The notes beneath the pieces are model-generated. The model saw nothing but the letters and a program-made list of their open reading frames with translations. It did not search any database and was not told the DNA's origin. The position numbers and the translations under genes were made by a program. Positions 46,465-59,700 of a DNA stretch of 64,000 nucleotides are shown piece after piece. Numbering within the stretch: the stretch's first letter is position 1; each line of letters opens with the position of its first letter. This DNA is from Seiridium cupressi (Eukaryota > Ascomycota > Sordariomycetes > Amphisphaeriales > Sporocadaceae): assembly GCA_036674765.1 (NCBI GenBank), contig JARVKI010000016.1:310001-374000 (forward strand). The letters run 5' to 3'.

Positions 46465-48415
46465 ATGGCGAGCGGCACCCGTCTCCGCATCCGTGGGATA
46501 AAAGAGAAGCTACGTCTTCACGGAGACGAGGCTCAGCATGAGCAGACCGACCAGTGGTCGAACCGCGACCTCATTCCTCTCCCGCCGCAGCGGAGAACAT
46601 GGGGTAAGCTGATGAACTGCGAATGCACTTATGCAACGACGGCTAATGGTAAACCGGATGACTAGGATGGTTTCACTTCTTCGGTTTCTGGACTTTGTCC
46701 TCCCTTAACATATCGAATTGGCAGACGCCCAATTCATTCCTCAGTATGTCGGAGGTTCGGTATTCGGACCGGAAAATGAACAAGTTACTGACACTAGGCT
46801 TGCGCAGCGCAGGGCCTTTCGGTCGGTCAGTCCATGATGATAATCGTCATTGGCCGCCTCTTGATCGTCGGCTTCTCCACGCTCATCGCCTGGTGTGGCT
46901 TGCAGTGGCACATCGGGTTCACGGTCCAAAACAGGTTTACATGGGGAATGCGCGGCAGCTACATCCCATTGCTGCAGAGGATCCTGCTGAATTTTATTTG
47001 GAATGCCGTCCAGTGCTGGAATGGCGGCAGGCTCGTGGCAGTCTGCTTGACTGCGATCTGGCCGTCCTATGCGAAGATGAACAACTTCCTCCCAGAGAGC
47101 ATGCCGACGAACGGAAGTGAATTTGTCGGATTTATTGTTTTCTGGGTTGTCTCCCTTCCATTTCTATGGATAAGGCCAGAAAAGTTCAAGATTCCTTTCT
47201 TGGTCACTTCGAGTGAGTTTATCCTACCTTACGCAGCCTTGCCCCCCCCCCCCTGAGACTCTAGCTTATACTCAAATCAGTCTATTGCGGTTGTGCCATG
47301 ATTGCAATGATGGTGTGGGCAGTGGTCACCGCTCATGGCGTGGGACCTTTAATGTATAGCGGAGCATCCCTTCCGGCAACATCGCGGTGGAACGACAGCT
47401 GGCTCATGATGGCCAGTATTAACCAGATGATAGGAGGTATCGCAGCAGGGATAACCAATGGTTCTGATTTCTCAAGATACGCGAGGGGCTGGAGATCCTA
47501 CGTTATCGGTTCCATCACCTCGGGTTGGGTGACCGGTGTCCTCGTATGCTTCATCGGTCTCGTGACCACGAGTGCTGCGCAGAAGATCTACGGCGAGATC
47601 ATATGGAATCCCCCTGATCTCCTGGCCACCATGATGGCCAATGGGGAGGGTTCCTCGGCCGCTCGAGCCGGTGTGTTCTTCTTGGCCTTCGGCTTTGCTC
47701 TGACCAATGTCTTTGAGAATGTCTGTGGCAATGCGGTAGCCGGCGGGATAGATCTCGCAGGACTGTGGCCCCACTATGTCAACATCCGTCGAGGCGCCAT
47801 TATCACTTTTGTTGCAGCGTGGGTTGTCCAACCATGGCAGCTGGTGAACCGAGCTGTGACTTTCATCTTGGTTCTGAGTTCCTTTTCTGTCTTCCTCGCG
47901 CCTATCATTGGCATGATGGCAACCGACTTCTACGTCTTGCGCAAGAGAAGGATCCAGCTGTCTCACCTGTACCGGATTCATGATACTTCTTATTGGTTCT
48001 GGCACGGTGTCAACTGGAGGGCCATACCCGCATGGCTTTGCGGTTGGGCTCCGACGATTGGTGGACTCGTCGTCAGTGTCAGGGGAGATGTCGAACCCCC
48101 ACGGGCTCTACAAGAACTGTACTATATGGCTTTCTTCCTCGGTTGGTCCTCCCCCACTTGCTGTGATTCCCCTCACCAGTGGCTGGCTAACCTCGTCCAC
48201 TCACCGCAGGCTTCTTCATCAGCGCGACCGTCTTCTACGTGCTCAACTTTCTTTTTCCTCCCGTCGCTTTGGGAGATTACGAGGAAATGGACCTCTACGG
48301 CACCTTCAGCGCTCGGGAGGCTGCTAAGCTTGGAGTTGTGCCATCGGAAGTGATCACGGGTCAAGAAGACAATGATCTGTTTTCGGCTGAAGAGACCCTC
48401 CAGAAAAAAGAGTGA
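46465..48415 (+). CDS. NCS1 (Fur-type) nucleobase/allantoin/hydantoin permease
   Basis: Five exons: 46465-46603, 46666-46743, 46808-47212, 47281-48141 and 48210-48415, giving 562 aa. All joins keep frame and rebuild family motifs, such as NSFL plus TQGLSVGQ and LVTS plus IYCGCAM. It is a plasma-membrane transporter with about 12 spans. Seen: a cytosolic N-terminus with NRDLIPLPPQRRTW, WHFFGFW-like span 1 (here GWFHFFGFWTLSSLNISNW), the substrate-site helix IWNAVQCWNGG, NGSDFSRYAR after span 6, and GNAVAGGIDLAGLWPHYVNI. The intron-4 donor is GTTGGT, weaker than the others. It is paired head to head with a hydantoinase fusion, so hydantoin, allantoin, uracil or a thio-analogue is a likely substrate; this part is inference. 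The C-terminal tail is acidic, as in regulated permeases. Confidence 0.9.
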
Positions 48416-51038
48416 ACGGAGTACGGGATGTACCGGTGAGGTCACTGTACAATGGATTCAAGTACTTCGTGAATACTTGGTGCTTTGGTCAGACCAGCAT
48501 TAGTAGAAACAAGCACATCGCTAGGAGGTCTCCAATGGGCTAAATCACTTTGCCAACACATCGGTTTCATTAACTATGTTCTACCGGTGAAGATATCGCT
48601 GTGGCCGAATAGGTTAGACTTACCCGCATCCAGCTCCTGATCTATCTGCATAAGGAGAAGAAGTGGGCAGATTGTTGCAGATCGGGCCATTTCTCTTCGC
48701 TAAATCTGGCCTAATTTGGTCAGTACAGATACTGAAAAGGTCGCGATGAGAGCGGGTAGGAGTCATACTCAATTCCTCTAAGATGGGCAAGTACTGCACG
48801 AAGGCGGCTGTAGTGCGGCTGAAACTTCCCACCATTGAGATGTCAGAATCGGTCAGGGTCACTGCTCCTTTAGCGTCGTTGGGCAAGAGAAGGTCGACCC
48901 GATGGTATGATAATCTCTTCGAGCTGCTGCAAGGTGACAGCGGGTGCAAGGACGCTAGTTAGTGACAATTCATGTGAAATGCTTGTTCCCACGTGGAAGC
49001 CGTGGCCAGCCTGCTTGTTGCTGCAGCCCGCTGATCGCCTAAAACTCGGGGCTTTTTGAGCTGTAGAATAGATCAGCTGAGGGAAACTGATGTGGTGAAA
49101 TTATGGCCTGACATTCTAACTCAATCATGCCTTGTTTGCATATGCTTAAGCTTATATCCTTGATAGTGGCAGACGGGCCACGTGGAATGAGCAACGTTCT
49201 GGCTTCACAAAAAACACAATGAGACCCGACTAGGTTTGACTGGGATATAAAATCTCTCTAGAACAACGGGGGAAGTCTACCGGTGACACGGAGGCTTGCC
49301 GCTAAGATTCAGATCATAACCCCTAGGAGAGATTCTGATACTCTACGGATCCTCCGATTGGCTTCACGGGTGATTTGCCGCTAGGCGTATTCACCGGCAC
49401 GGCACGTGTAACGCCCAGGCGTTCGTCGCGTAGATTACCTACCTCCATCAGGCTGCCAGATCAGCGATCGACACACTAAAGATAATTAGGACAACATGAC
49501 CGCCATAACCAGTTGGCAACCGGTTGACCTTGTTGGCGAGAGAGGAGACGGCGTCCAGTCGTCTTAGTCCTTTCACTGGTCTTCAAAAACTCAGGGGCGA
49601 TCAATTGCTGCAATGTTTTGTCACATCAGAGTGTCAAAGCCGGAAAGTCGGCAAAGATACATGGTCCAAATCACCGATTGGAACTCGCTTATCTCTTGAA
49701 AGATACGCATGAGGAGTGGTAGTGGTGTACGCGTAAAGCACAGGGGTACCGACGGGAAGTGTCAGCACCATATTGTGGCTGACGCGGTCCAATGATCTTC
49801 CAGGATCATCCAGCTTGAATTCATGTCGATCTCTGACTCGGATACTAAGCGAGTAGCTCGGAATATTGGTGACCTGTTTACCTCGGTCTTCTTATTGTCC
49901 AATCACAAATCTGCACCTTCTCAAATGTAAGCCGAACAACAAAAAACCCAGCAATGGTATTCTAACAGAGATCGATAGCAGCTCTGGTGGTCCATGATGC
50001 GTGTGCTGTGACTTGCAAGAAAGAGACGTGGGCCCAAAATGGCTCGACCAACAGTATCGATTGTGCGGCGACATTGGAGCCCAGGTCAGAGCAGTTGAGT
50101 TCATATGAGACCTGTCACATTTGTTAGTGTCTGCATCCACCCGCTGGCTTGTATAAAAGCAATGAGTCTGGACATCCATCCGGCTATTCCAGCTCGCCAA
50201 CCATCAAAGACGAGAAAGCGGTACTGGCTCCTGCAGCTGAGTACAGTACTCGTGATTGCTAACGACCTCGACTGGACCAGGGTGGAAGTAAGACAAGGCG
50301 CACATCATGGAAGGGCGAGATGCTTTAGCGGCAGAATGTACCTTTGGAGACAAAGAAGGACGCGCTGCAGATCAACGTCTCCGTCGAGATTTGAGGGATA
50401 CTTTCTATACCTTGACGTGGCAGAAGTGATAACAATGATCGGGTTCATTGGTCTTGAAATACGGGCAGCGTGAAATGCTTCTAGACAAACTAGGTATTAT
50501 ACATGGGAATACTACCTTTAGTAGGATGTAATAAGAGCAAAGAACATTTTTGTAAGTGTTATGTGGTGCATCTGAATAGGATGTAACGCGTGCAAGTATC
50601 ATGGTACTCAACTGGGGTTCAAGTTCTAAAGTTGCCGAGCCGGGAGGAATGTCCTAGCCTGCCACCATTTAAGTTTAGAATAAGCAATACATATGCCAGT
50701 GGTGGGTGAGATTAGGAAGGAGAAAACATGCCCTGATCCGGGATTGGTTTTGTCGATATTGTACGCTGCATGGGGGTTCCCTAAGAGTATGTATTAGGCA
50801 AAGTACTCAATGTAAGAGAGCTTGACTGATGATATCTTCGTAACTTGATTCGATGTATAAAAGCCCTGGAAGATCCCGCGCTCTACTGAGTGTCCCTATT
50901 CATCTCGTTATCGAAAAGTTTTGACTCGGCTGGGGCAAGCTGATCATATATCAAGACCCACCTCAAGACTCGAACCAATCCCTAATCTCTCCATACTGCA
51001 GCCCTGCTCCCATCGTCCCATTGCATCAGCAATCCACC
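48416..51038. other. Intergenic
   Basis: About 2.6 kb with no supportable gene. Short frames near 49524 and 50105 have no motif. A 40-codon segment from an ATG near 50309 (MEGRDALAAECTFGDKEGRA) has gene-like composition but no clear start exon. Confidence 0.35.
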
Positions 51039-51366
51039 ATGACGTCCAGTAGCAAGAAGACCAGCAACAAGCGCTCTGGGAGCTCTTCTCGTGAGATATA
51101 GTATGCGCTATTCGTCTTAGATTGGGACTAATTGAGACGTTATAGACTCCTCCAAATCCAAAGGTTCCAGCACCAGTAACAAGGCCGAGGAGTGGGTTCA
51201 GACCCAATCTGTTGAAGGCCCATGGGACGCGGTCGACCAAGTCGCCGGCGACTGGTCGTCTACGGGCGCGAATGGAGAGTCTGCCCCTTCCGTGGTGGCT
51301 ACTCAAGGCTCCGCCAAACATAAGACCCACAAGCACAGCAACCACAAGAGTGGCAGCAGGAAATAG
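51039..51366 (+). CDS. Small Ser/Lys/His-rich protein, 90 aa
   Basis: Two exons, 51039-51090 and 51146-51366, with a 55-bp intron (GTGAGA donor, GACTAAT branch, TATAG acceptor). Both exons are too short to stand out alone. The start context is strong (CCACCATGA). The protein begins MTSSSKKTSNKRSGSSS, has a tryptophan-bearing acidic middle (AEEWVQTQSVEGPWD, DQVAGDWSSTG) and ends in a His/Lys-rich tail (KHKTHKHSNHKSGSRK). It has no signal peptide or membrane span. The ordered splice signals, codon use and coherent ends support a real gene. I do not recognise the family. The basic tails around an acidic centre suggest a nucleic-acid or protein-binding role, which is a guess. Confidence 0.65.
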
Positions 51367-54300
51367 ATGTTGTATTGGTCTCTGAAGTAGGGTCTAGAAG
51401 GCCAATTACCGAAAGCAGGTTGTCGTCATGGGGAGAAAAGGAGCGGACATCAGTATTTATTTTCTTTGAATCTGGCAGGTCTTTGGGCTGGATTATGTTT
51501 CTCGGTTATTCAATTCTCTAGCTGCAGACGTTGGCTCAATGTTTTTCCTTCTCTCTCATTCCCAACACTCCTATGTTCATGATGGTGGTATACTACAAGC
51601 AGAGAGTAGATGGAGCTTCAACAGAAGCACGGTTCCTTTGGTATGGTTGTGTTAGCTATAAGTCTTGGTTAATATTATTTCTGGGTGATGTCGGAGACAT
51701 TGAAAGTTTCTTTTCGTAACTAGGCAAAGAAACCCTGAGCTATTATCTCAGTTTAGTAGTGTGGACACAGGTGATTGCTCCACCAATCGTGGCTGCTGAC
51801 GTTAATAATACCTAAATCCGGGGTGTAGTGTTTGTACTGGACGTTCGAGGTGGCCGCCTGATGCTCGAGTGGTCAGACTCCTTGTACTCAACGTCAAATA
51901 TCCCTATAGACCGACAATGCAGTGCTAGGATGTTGAGCAAAATATACAGTGCCTTGATAGATGCGGTATCGGGTTACCGAATCATCACAAAGTCTATAAA
52001 CAAATCAGATGATGAGTCAAGTGCACATACTTTATCTTGGTGGTGACTTTGTGGTATTCATCGGCTCTGGGAAATACCGTCACAACCATGAAATCGGTTG
52101 AACTACATCAAGACCACAGGATCCATTCTGCTATCCCAACTCATGTCTGAAACGAAAGAGACGATTCGGTATTCAAAAGTACAGAAAGGGACCGTCTCTC
52201 GGCCTAGCGCCTTCAAGTAATATCTTGCAGTTGTTGGAACCCCTGGCACAAAGCTATTGGTCCAGACTATTCTTCAGGGGGGAATAGATGATAATTACGA
52301 GTCTTGTGCCATTTCGTCTCGATGGTTTTGCTCTTCGTTCGATTGTAATGATATTGACTTACGCACCCTCTAGATGCGAGCATCAGCATCATCCAAGGCC
52401 AGGTCAAGGACACCGGTAAGATCATTCATAAAAAGCGTATCGACTATTAATCGCCTAATAATAACAGACCTCGGAATGATTGTAATGTCACGTGCTCAAC
52501 TATACTTGGTGCGGAGGGTACTTCCCATTTTGTCTGTGCTCCATGTAGGTATGGATCTGATAGTGTCAACCTAGACAGATAGGTGCTATAAAAACAGCCA
52601 TGGGACTGTTGCAGTCTAACTGAGGGATGTGCCCTCATGGAAGTTCCATTATTGGCGTGCATCTACCATCAGCGAGGGATAACGTGAGAGAAGAAGTTGG
52701 ACCACTTGGTGTTCTCACTAGGGGATTGACCGGATGATGTGAGACCATATACTACATTTGATGAGTTCTTGCTTAAAAAAGATTATAGAACAATCAGTTT
52801 TTACATACCAATACCCATCAGGATTTTGTTTGAAAGTAGCTATTTTGTTGTTGCACTAGGTCACAGTATTGCAAACAATGGGTCCGTGCGTTGCCATCGG
52901 CACTGCCAGAGCCAGCCTGGGATTTATTTATTTCAGTCAGACTACACGGAATGAGCGGATGTCCGAGGGCCACCCCTGTCCCCTATCTCGGGTACATGAA
53001 TGCAAGCTCGCATTCCAAATTTCACCGTTGAGCAAATGCTGGAGAATTAGTCATGGTGAGTGTTCGACTATCGGTTTGACTGCATTGCTGTTTGCCATTC
53101 GAGTGCGATTGAACTTGCTCGTTGGGAATAGGAGTGATTTGCAGACTGGTCGTGTCGTACTTGTGTAATGACAAGCCCGTATTGCAGTAGGATGAATTAA
53201 CCGTTGAAGTGTACGACGCGACACGAGCTGACCAAGACGGGGGAAAATTCTGCGTGACGTCAAATTCAAGCGGAAATTGGCTTCTGGGAAATTTGGAAGA
53301 CTCGGCCAAGGGATTTTTGGCGCCGTAGCTCTAGATCCGCGAGCCGCACTTATCAGTAGTTCGCCTAGTTTAGCTGTGGCCGTGTCAACATTTCCAAACA
53401 GCGGCCTCACCACCGACTGTTAAGCTTTTAAGCATGGACGTCACCTGGGGGCTGCCAAAGCATAACCCCCATCCCATATGGGAAATGAGTTGAGCCCAAT
53501 CTCCATCTTTGGGGCCTGCATTCCTTGGGACAAGCCTCGATCTGGGGAAAGAAAGAGAGGAAAGTTTGGCGCTGATGCAAGTGATCTGACTGCTGTGCAT
53601 TCCTCGAACCGTGGTCGTGTGTGGGTGTATCGTATCGAAAGATTGTCAGCGCCAGGCCCTTTTGAGAGGGCCGCTTACTTGCCTCCTTTGCGGCTAGGGC
53701 AGTCTGCGAGCCTCCCAATTTGAGAGTACGAGCTTTTTTTCCCCCTCGGTCTCGGGAGAAGCTGCAGACTTCAGCCACGATAAGATCTTAGTTCCTGGCT
53801 ACCCGAGCTTGTGGGTATGATGGGATGTGGTTTCCTTTCATCACAACAATCTGCAATGCGCGTCCACGATGGACGGGGATTATGCCGTGCTGTTGGGAAA
53901 TGCCATATGGAGCGATCCAGAATTAGTTTCACGTTCCAGCATCAACGAACATTGTCCATCCGTTTTGGCGACTCCGCAATATTGGCTTCGCGGTGGCACA
54001 GGTGGCGCAACCCCCTGTAGTCTCGCGTTTTTCACGCTCGCAGTGTCCGCTAGGTTGCATTGGCATTGACGACCCAACACCAGACACCCCCCCGAGCAGA
54101 TCCTGGCCTGCGGCCAAGTGGCCTACAAGCGGCCCCGTCAGCGCAAGCTAAATCGTTCCCAGCATGGTGCCAATAGGCACCAATATTCCGCTTGGCTGGG
54201 CTGCCCGAGTCATCAATCAGCTCATCAACACACCTAAAGACGGTGCAGCGCTGTGAGGCCTGCTGACCCTCTCTTTTCCTTCCCTTCTCCCTCCAGGCCG

Positions 54301-54884
54301 TCCGCTCCGTAATTGTCAACAACACAGGTCTCGACCACGACATTCGCTTATCCAACGACACGAAACACCCGCCCTCTCCTCCGATCTAGTCGCGCCCGTT
54401 ACAGAGCAGTTTGCCCAATTGCCGCTGCCGTGGAAGTCGTTCAGCTCGCGCCAAGACACATTCCAAGCGACAGCAACAGCCCATTCACGATCGACCCTGG
54501 GGCCGGCATTTCTCCTGCATCGCGCCCTTTTCACGCTCACCAGACACGAGCATAACTCCAACCGCCATCGTCCTGACGATATCGCGTCACTGCAAAACCA
54601 TCCAGGCATCGCTCCTCTGGTTCGCGGGCAGTGGGCGCATCTTTCATCTCAGTTAAGCTCGGATCACGTTCCGAGATCCAAGTGTAGTCTGTGGAGGCCC
54701 CTGGGGCGCAGCATTTCGTCGCTCCTGTCGTGCCACCCGTGGTGCAGTAGTACGATCATCGACGCAATCACCTAGCACAGCAAACAGGAAATACCCACGA
54801 CGGATCACGCTGTAGTCGATCACGCCTCCGATCCTGCCCTGTTCATCTCTGCTTCATTGCAATACTAATTAATTACATCACATC
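51367..54884. other. Intergenic
   Basis: About 3.5 kb with no supported gene. The first half is AT-rich. From about 54,240 the sequence is C-rich and probably holds the promoter and long 5' UTR of the gene at 54885. Confidence 0.4.
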
Positions 54885-55713
54885 ATGGGTATGGCTTCAC
54901 CACTCTTAGCATTCCATCCTGGATTACACTGCATCCTTCCGCTTCTCTCAGTCGCCCCCTGTGCAGCCATATCTACGCAATACTGACTGATTTCTCCAGC
55001 TCTACCAGTAACAACGGTAGTGGAATTTTCGGCGTTGCCGTCATGTGCCACGCTATGCGGTCCCCTCTACGATGCCAACGGTGCCTGTGTACCACCAAAC
55101 GTCGCGACGGCTGATGCCAACACGTACGACAGCTGCTTCTGTGCCTACAGTGCTTTGCAGCCTTTCAGTTCGACCTCGGCAGGTGTGTGCGACAGTGCGT
55201 GCACAGGCGACTCAACTGGCTTGTCCAGCATCCAAGGTTGGTTTGCTAGCTTCTGCCAGGGGAAGGTGGCAACAGCAACATCAAGCACCAGCTCGGCATC
55301 ATCCACCAGTACTAGTGGGAGTGGGAGCTCCAGCGACTCGGGCGGTGGTGACTGGTGAGTTGATTCCTGACATTGCGCTGCAGGAGAAACTAACCATGTG
55401 TGTCTCTTCAAGGTTATCAACACACTGGAAATGGGTCATCATGATCGTGATCGTGGTTGTGGGAATTGCTGGCATCTGGATCGGTGCCTGCATCTGGAGA
55501 CGCAAGTACCTCAAGAAGAAGGATCGCATGTACGAGCTTGGAAAGGGTCTGCCCAGCACTGTCGCCGTCAATGCCCAAGGAAAGCTTGTGGGGCCGGGAG
55601 CGCCCAAAGCAGGCGATCAGCCTGGCGTTTTCATGAGTGGGCCCAACGACGCTGCCACTTCCGAGAAGCCAAAGAGAGAGAGGAAGCGATGGAATGTCAC
55701 GGAGCGGACATGA
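54885..55713 (+). CDS. Single-span membrane protein with eight-cysteine outer domain
   Basis: Three exons: 54885-54888 (only ATGG), 55000-55354 and 55413-55713, giving 219 aa. The second-exon domain has eight cysteines (SCATLCG, ACVPP, SCFCAY, VCDSACTG, FCQGK), reminiscent of CFEM-type fungal surface domains. A Ser/Thr/Gly linker follows, then one transmembrane span (VIMIVIVVVGIAGIWIGACIW) and a basic stop-transfer (RRKYLKKKDRMY). The cytosolic tail ends KPKRERKRWNVTERT. There is no classical signal peptide, so the cysteine domain would be exported by reverse signal-anchor insertion. The overall plan matches a conserved fungal family known to me only as integral membrane proteins. A receptor or sensor role is inference. 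It converges on the oxoprolinase gene. Confidence 0.85.
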
Positions 55714-56784
55714 TAGCGGCCTTCGACCTTGGTGTGTGTTTGTTTCCGAGCGGACCTCATCGCACTTTGACTATCATCTGTCGGCGAAAGAGATCTCGCT
55801 TCTGTTCATTGATAATCCAGCACATACATTATCCGACGCCTACAATATATGGCAAATCACGTATCGAAATTATAGGCGTTCTTGGCGCTCGGTTTAGCTT
55901 GTTTATGATCGTCACAACCGTCTAATACGACATCGACCTAGGAGTTGTTAGGTGCATCGCGGGGGATGGACTACGGGTACAGGCTTACCACAGCAAGCAG
56001 CCATGAAACCCAGTCTTCTTGAGACCGAGTCTCGATAATGGCCTGTGAATATAAGGTTTTATTGTGAAATCCGGAAAATAGGATTACCATTCAACACGGA
56101 ATACCCCGCTGGCATGAGAAGGAGCCGGCATATGGAATTTAGGACTTTATTTACTGCCAATCCGGCTGTTTTCTACCAGGAAATCATGGAGTACTTTATA
56201 TGCCTAGCACGCTAGGTTTCTGCACTTTGTGCCATGCAACTCGAATATAGGATTTGGACAAGAGTGCCAACTGACATTTACGACGTCGTGTGGAATGGTA
56301 TCGCAGCATACGTATATCGTGTGGATCCATATATCGAAGAAATTGGAACATGGGTGAGTACGGCGACATGGTTCATCCATACGCGCCATGTAGCAGTCAG
56401 CAGCTCGCAACAATAGAATAAGACAGACGAAAAGGGACAGATTCTTTGGCTTCGCTCGGTTCTATTGACAGAGACTCTCAAACATGAAAGATAAAACGAT
56501 ACCTAGGCCTGTCACTCGTAACCTTCCGCCTTTATACGACCGGTGGTAAATATTGAAATAAGTGGTTCGTTGGAATTACGGAATCAGAAGCGGCATCTTG
56601 CTCCAAGCTCTGAGGCTGAACGGTTCAAATACGAGCTATAGTCCATATGTTAGCAAACTTGACCAGACAAGGGTTCAGGTGTCACCAGTCAGATGATACG
56701 TGCGAAAGCTATCACACGTGTTCGCATTTGCATCTTAACACAGTCAGCTATAATTCTGCAGCTCTGTTCCTACATGTTCGAGGT
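55714..56784. other. Intergenic between convergent genes
   Basis: 3' flanks of the membrane protein and the oxoprolinase. No gene was identified. Confidence 0.45.
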
Positions 56785-59700
56785 CTACTCCAGCTTCCAA
56801 TCTCCCTCTGCTCTCCTCGTCTCATACCAACTCTTCACATACGGCAACTGCACATGTGCGCCGTATGGATCTTCCGTCCACTGCGCAACTGGCGCTGGCA
56901 GTCCGGTGTCTTCCACGCTCCTATCTCGGAGCTCGTCCAGAGTTCCGCCCCTGTTGTAGATACTAGGATACTCAGTCTTCTCGGCCTTCATATGCACCCG
57001 CAACGCCTCCGTCTCTTGAGCATTCACCTCATAGGTCACCGGGTCAACCACAACACCATAGTTCTCACGCGCGCCCTTGAGCGTGACCAGTTTCCGATGC
57101 ACCTCGAGCGCGACCTTCTCCGCGGGCCGTGCAAGCGCATCGCCGAGGCCGCCGCCGCCCCACGTGATGTACTCGAGAACATCACCCGGCAGGACCTTGA
57201 TGTGGTCGCATTTGCTCGGCAGGTACTCTGCCTCGGGCTGCTCCGTCTTCGAGAACCGAAAGAGGACCTTCTTGGACCTCTTCCCTGGCATGCCGCCGTC
57301 AATGCCCCACGGGTGCGTGAACCAACGGTCGTCGTGCAGGGAGAACTCGCCGCGGTTCAGGAATCGGAATCGAGTCCGGTGCGCGTTACCGCCGCGGTAG
57401 AAGCCTGCACCGCCCGTGTCGGCTAGCGACTCATTGGCCTCGATCAATAGGGGGAAGCCGAGCTCGACGGATTCAGTCGGCACGGATTTTATGGCTGGGA
57501 AGAGGCAGTGCATGTCCGGCCCGTCACCGATGGGGCGCGCAGGTACGCCGCCGAAGGCAATTTGGTAGAGTTGAAACCATTCGCCTATTGTTGACCTATT
57601 TTAGCAACTGTCCAGAGAGAGGGGCAGAAGAGAGAAAGGGGGCTTGCTTACCGTTGGGCTTCCAGCCAGAATAGAAGAAGTGAGGGCTGTCGCTGAATCC
57701 GGCCGCGGCACGGTACGCTTTGTTGTGCTGTCCCATCAGAGCCTGAATGATATCCATAACGCGACCCAGGAGATGTGTCCGGCAACTCAAAGCCGCAGGC
57801 CGAATCGGTTTCAGGATACTACCCTCGGGAATAGCGACCTCGATGAAGTCATACAAACCCTCGTTGACGACGCAGTGTGGATCGAACACGGCTAAGAGAT
57901 AGTATCCGACGAACATCTTGAACATTGTCGGCGAAAGGTAGAAGTTAAGCGAGGTGTTACTCTGCGCTGACGTGCCGTCAAAGTCGAAGCGGAGTTTGTT
58001 CCCGTCCACCTTTGTCATCTTGCATTTGACAGCGTAGGGACCGACGCCCGCTCCGTCATCGTCGACGAAGTCGGTGAAAACGGCTTCCTCGTCGCCAAAT
58101 TGAGTCTCAATCAGCTTTGACACAGCCAGTTGGTTACGTCGAAGAAGCTCATCGCATGCGGCGTCATACAGCTCGAGACCGAATCTTTCAATCGTCTCAC
58201 AGACACGTGCTCCGGCTGTCTGGCAGGATGAGATCAAGGCCTGGATATCAGATCGGTACCATTCGGGCATGCGCGAGTTGCGGCAGAGAATGTCCATTAT
58301 GTCGGCATTGTACTGCCCTGCCTTGTACAGCTTGACCGGAGGAATCTGAACACCGTCCTCGTATAGGCCACTCGAGGAAATGGACATGCTTCCTGGGACC
58401 TTTCCACCGACATCAGACAAATGGCCGAAGTTGGCAGACCACCCGACCAGCTTGTGCTTATAGAATATGGGAAGGAGGACGATGACGTCGTTGAGGTGGC
58501 TGATGGCACCGGCCGTAGAGTAGGGGTCGTTGGTCATGAAGATGTCGCCTTCATCGATAGTGCCACCCGTCTCGTTCCAGCCTTCAAGGAATTCTCCTAT
58601 GAAACTTCCAAATTGGCCGACTAGCATCTGACCTCTGGCATTTGTCACCATATTGAATTCATCTTGCTGTTCCCGAATGCCAGGAGACATCGAACAACGG
58701 AGCACTAGGGTATCCATTTCGATTCTAATGGCTTGCAGAGCCGAGCCGACGAGGGTTGGGATCAGGGGCGATTTGGAGACCTCCTCCTTAGCCGCTTCAG
58801 GGGTGAACGTCTTTGTTTTTGCAACCACCGAGTCGTCAGCTGGATGGATGAGGATGTTGCCGATCTGGTCAATCTCGCCATAGAATCCGGGCAGAATCAG
58901 CGTATTCGAGTCCATTTCGGAGATGACCGCGGGTCCATCGATGCGATAGCCTGCCTTGTTCAGAGCAGCACGGTCATAGTACTTGGCTTCGACCTGCTTG
59001 CCTTCAACAGTAATGATTTTTTTGTTGACAATGGCGGACTCGGGCGGGGAGACAAGTTTGCCATCCGATTCCGATTTGATCTCTGCGAAGATGATCGGGG
59101 AAGATGCATCAGTAGCTAAAGCGCCTAGTCTGACCAGCTCGAATTCAAGCTCGTTGAGCGAAAAGCCAAACTGCAATTCGTGCGTCGCGTTAAATCGCTC
59201 TCTCAGAAGCTTCGCCAGTTCATCCTTGCCTCTATGGAACTCCTCAGGGGTAAAAGCAATCGTGATATCGAGGGCCTGGCCCTTGTACCGTAGGTCGGCC
59301 TCGTAGGCCATGGCGAGTTTCTTGTCCGACGAGCCTCCGAGAGCTGCGTTCATCTTCTCTGTGCACTGTCTTCCGAGTCCCTCCAGAACTTCCCTCAAGT
59401 CATCATGCGAAGTCTGGGAGAGGCCCTTAATGAAAGACACGGACTGCGAATGGCTGAGTTTTGTGGTAGCGTCACCCTGAGCGCAAAGCACACCGGGAGC
59501 TTGTGGAACGATGACGGGCCATGCGCCCAGGAGCTTTCCGACAGCATTGGCATGAAGAGGACCAGCGCCTCCGAATGCAACCAGCGCGAAGTCTCGCGGG
59601 TCATAGCCCTGCTCAACTGAGACTTGCCGCAGAGCACCGTACATTGTTTCGTTGACAAGATTAACGATACCCTCTGCTGTTTCTTCGGCGCTGATGTTCA

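Noticed and set aside
50944..51345. 133-codon minus-strand frame
   Set aside because: It is antisense to the better supported two-exon gene at 51039-51366.
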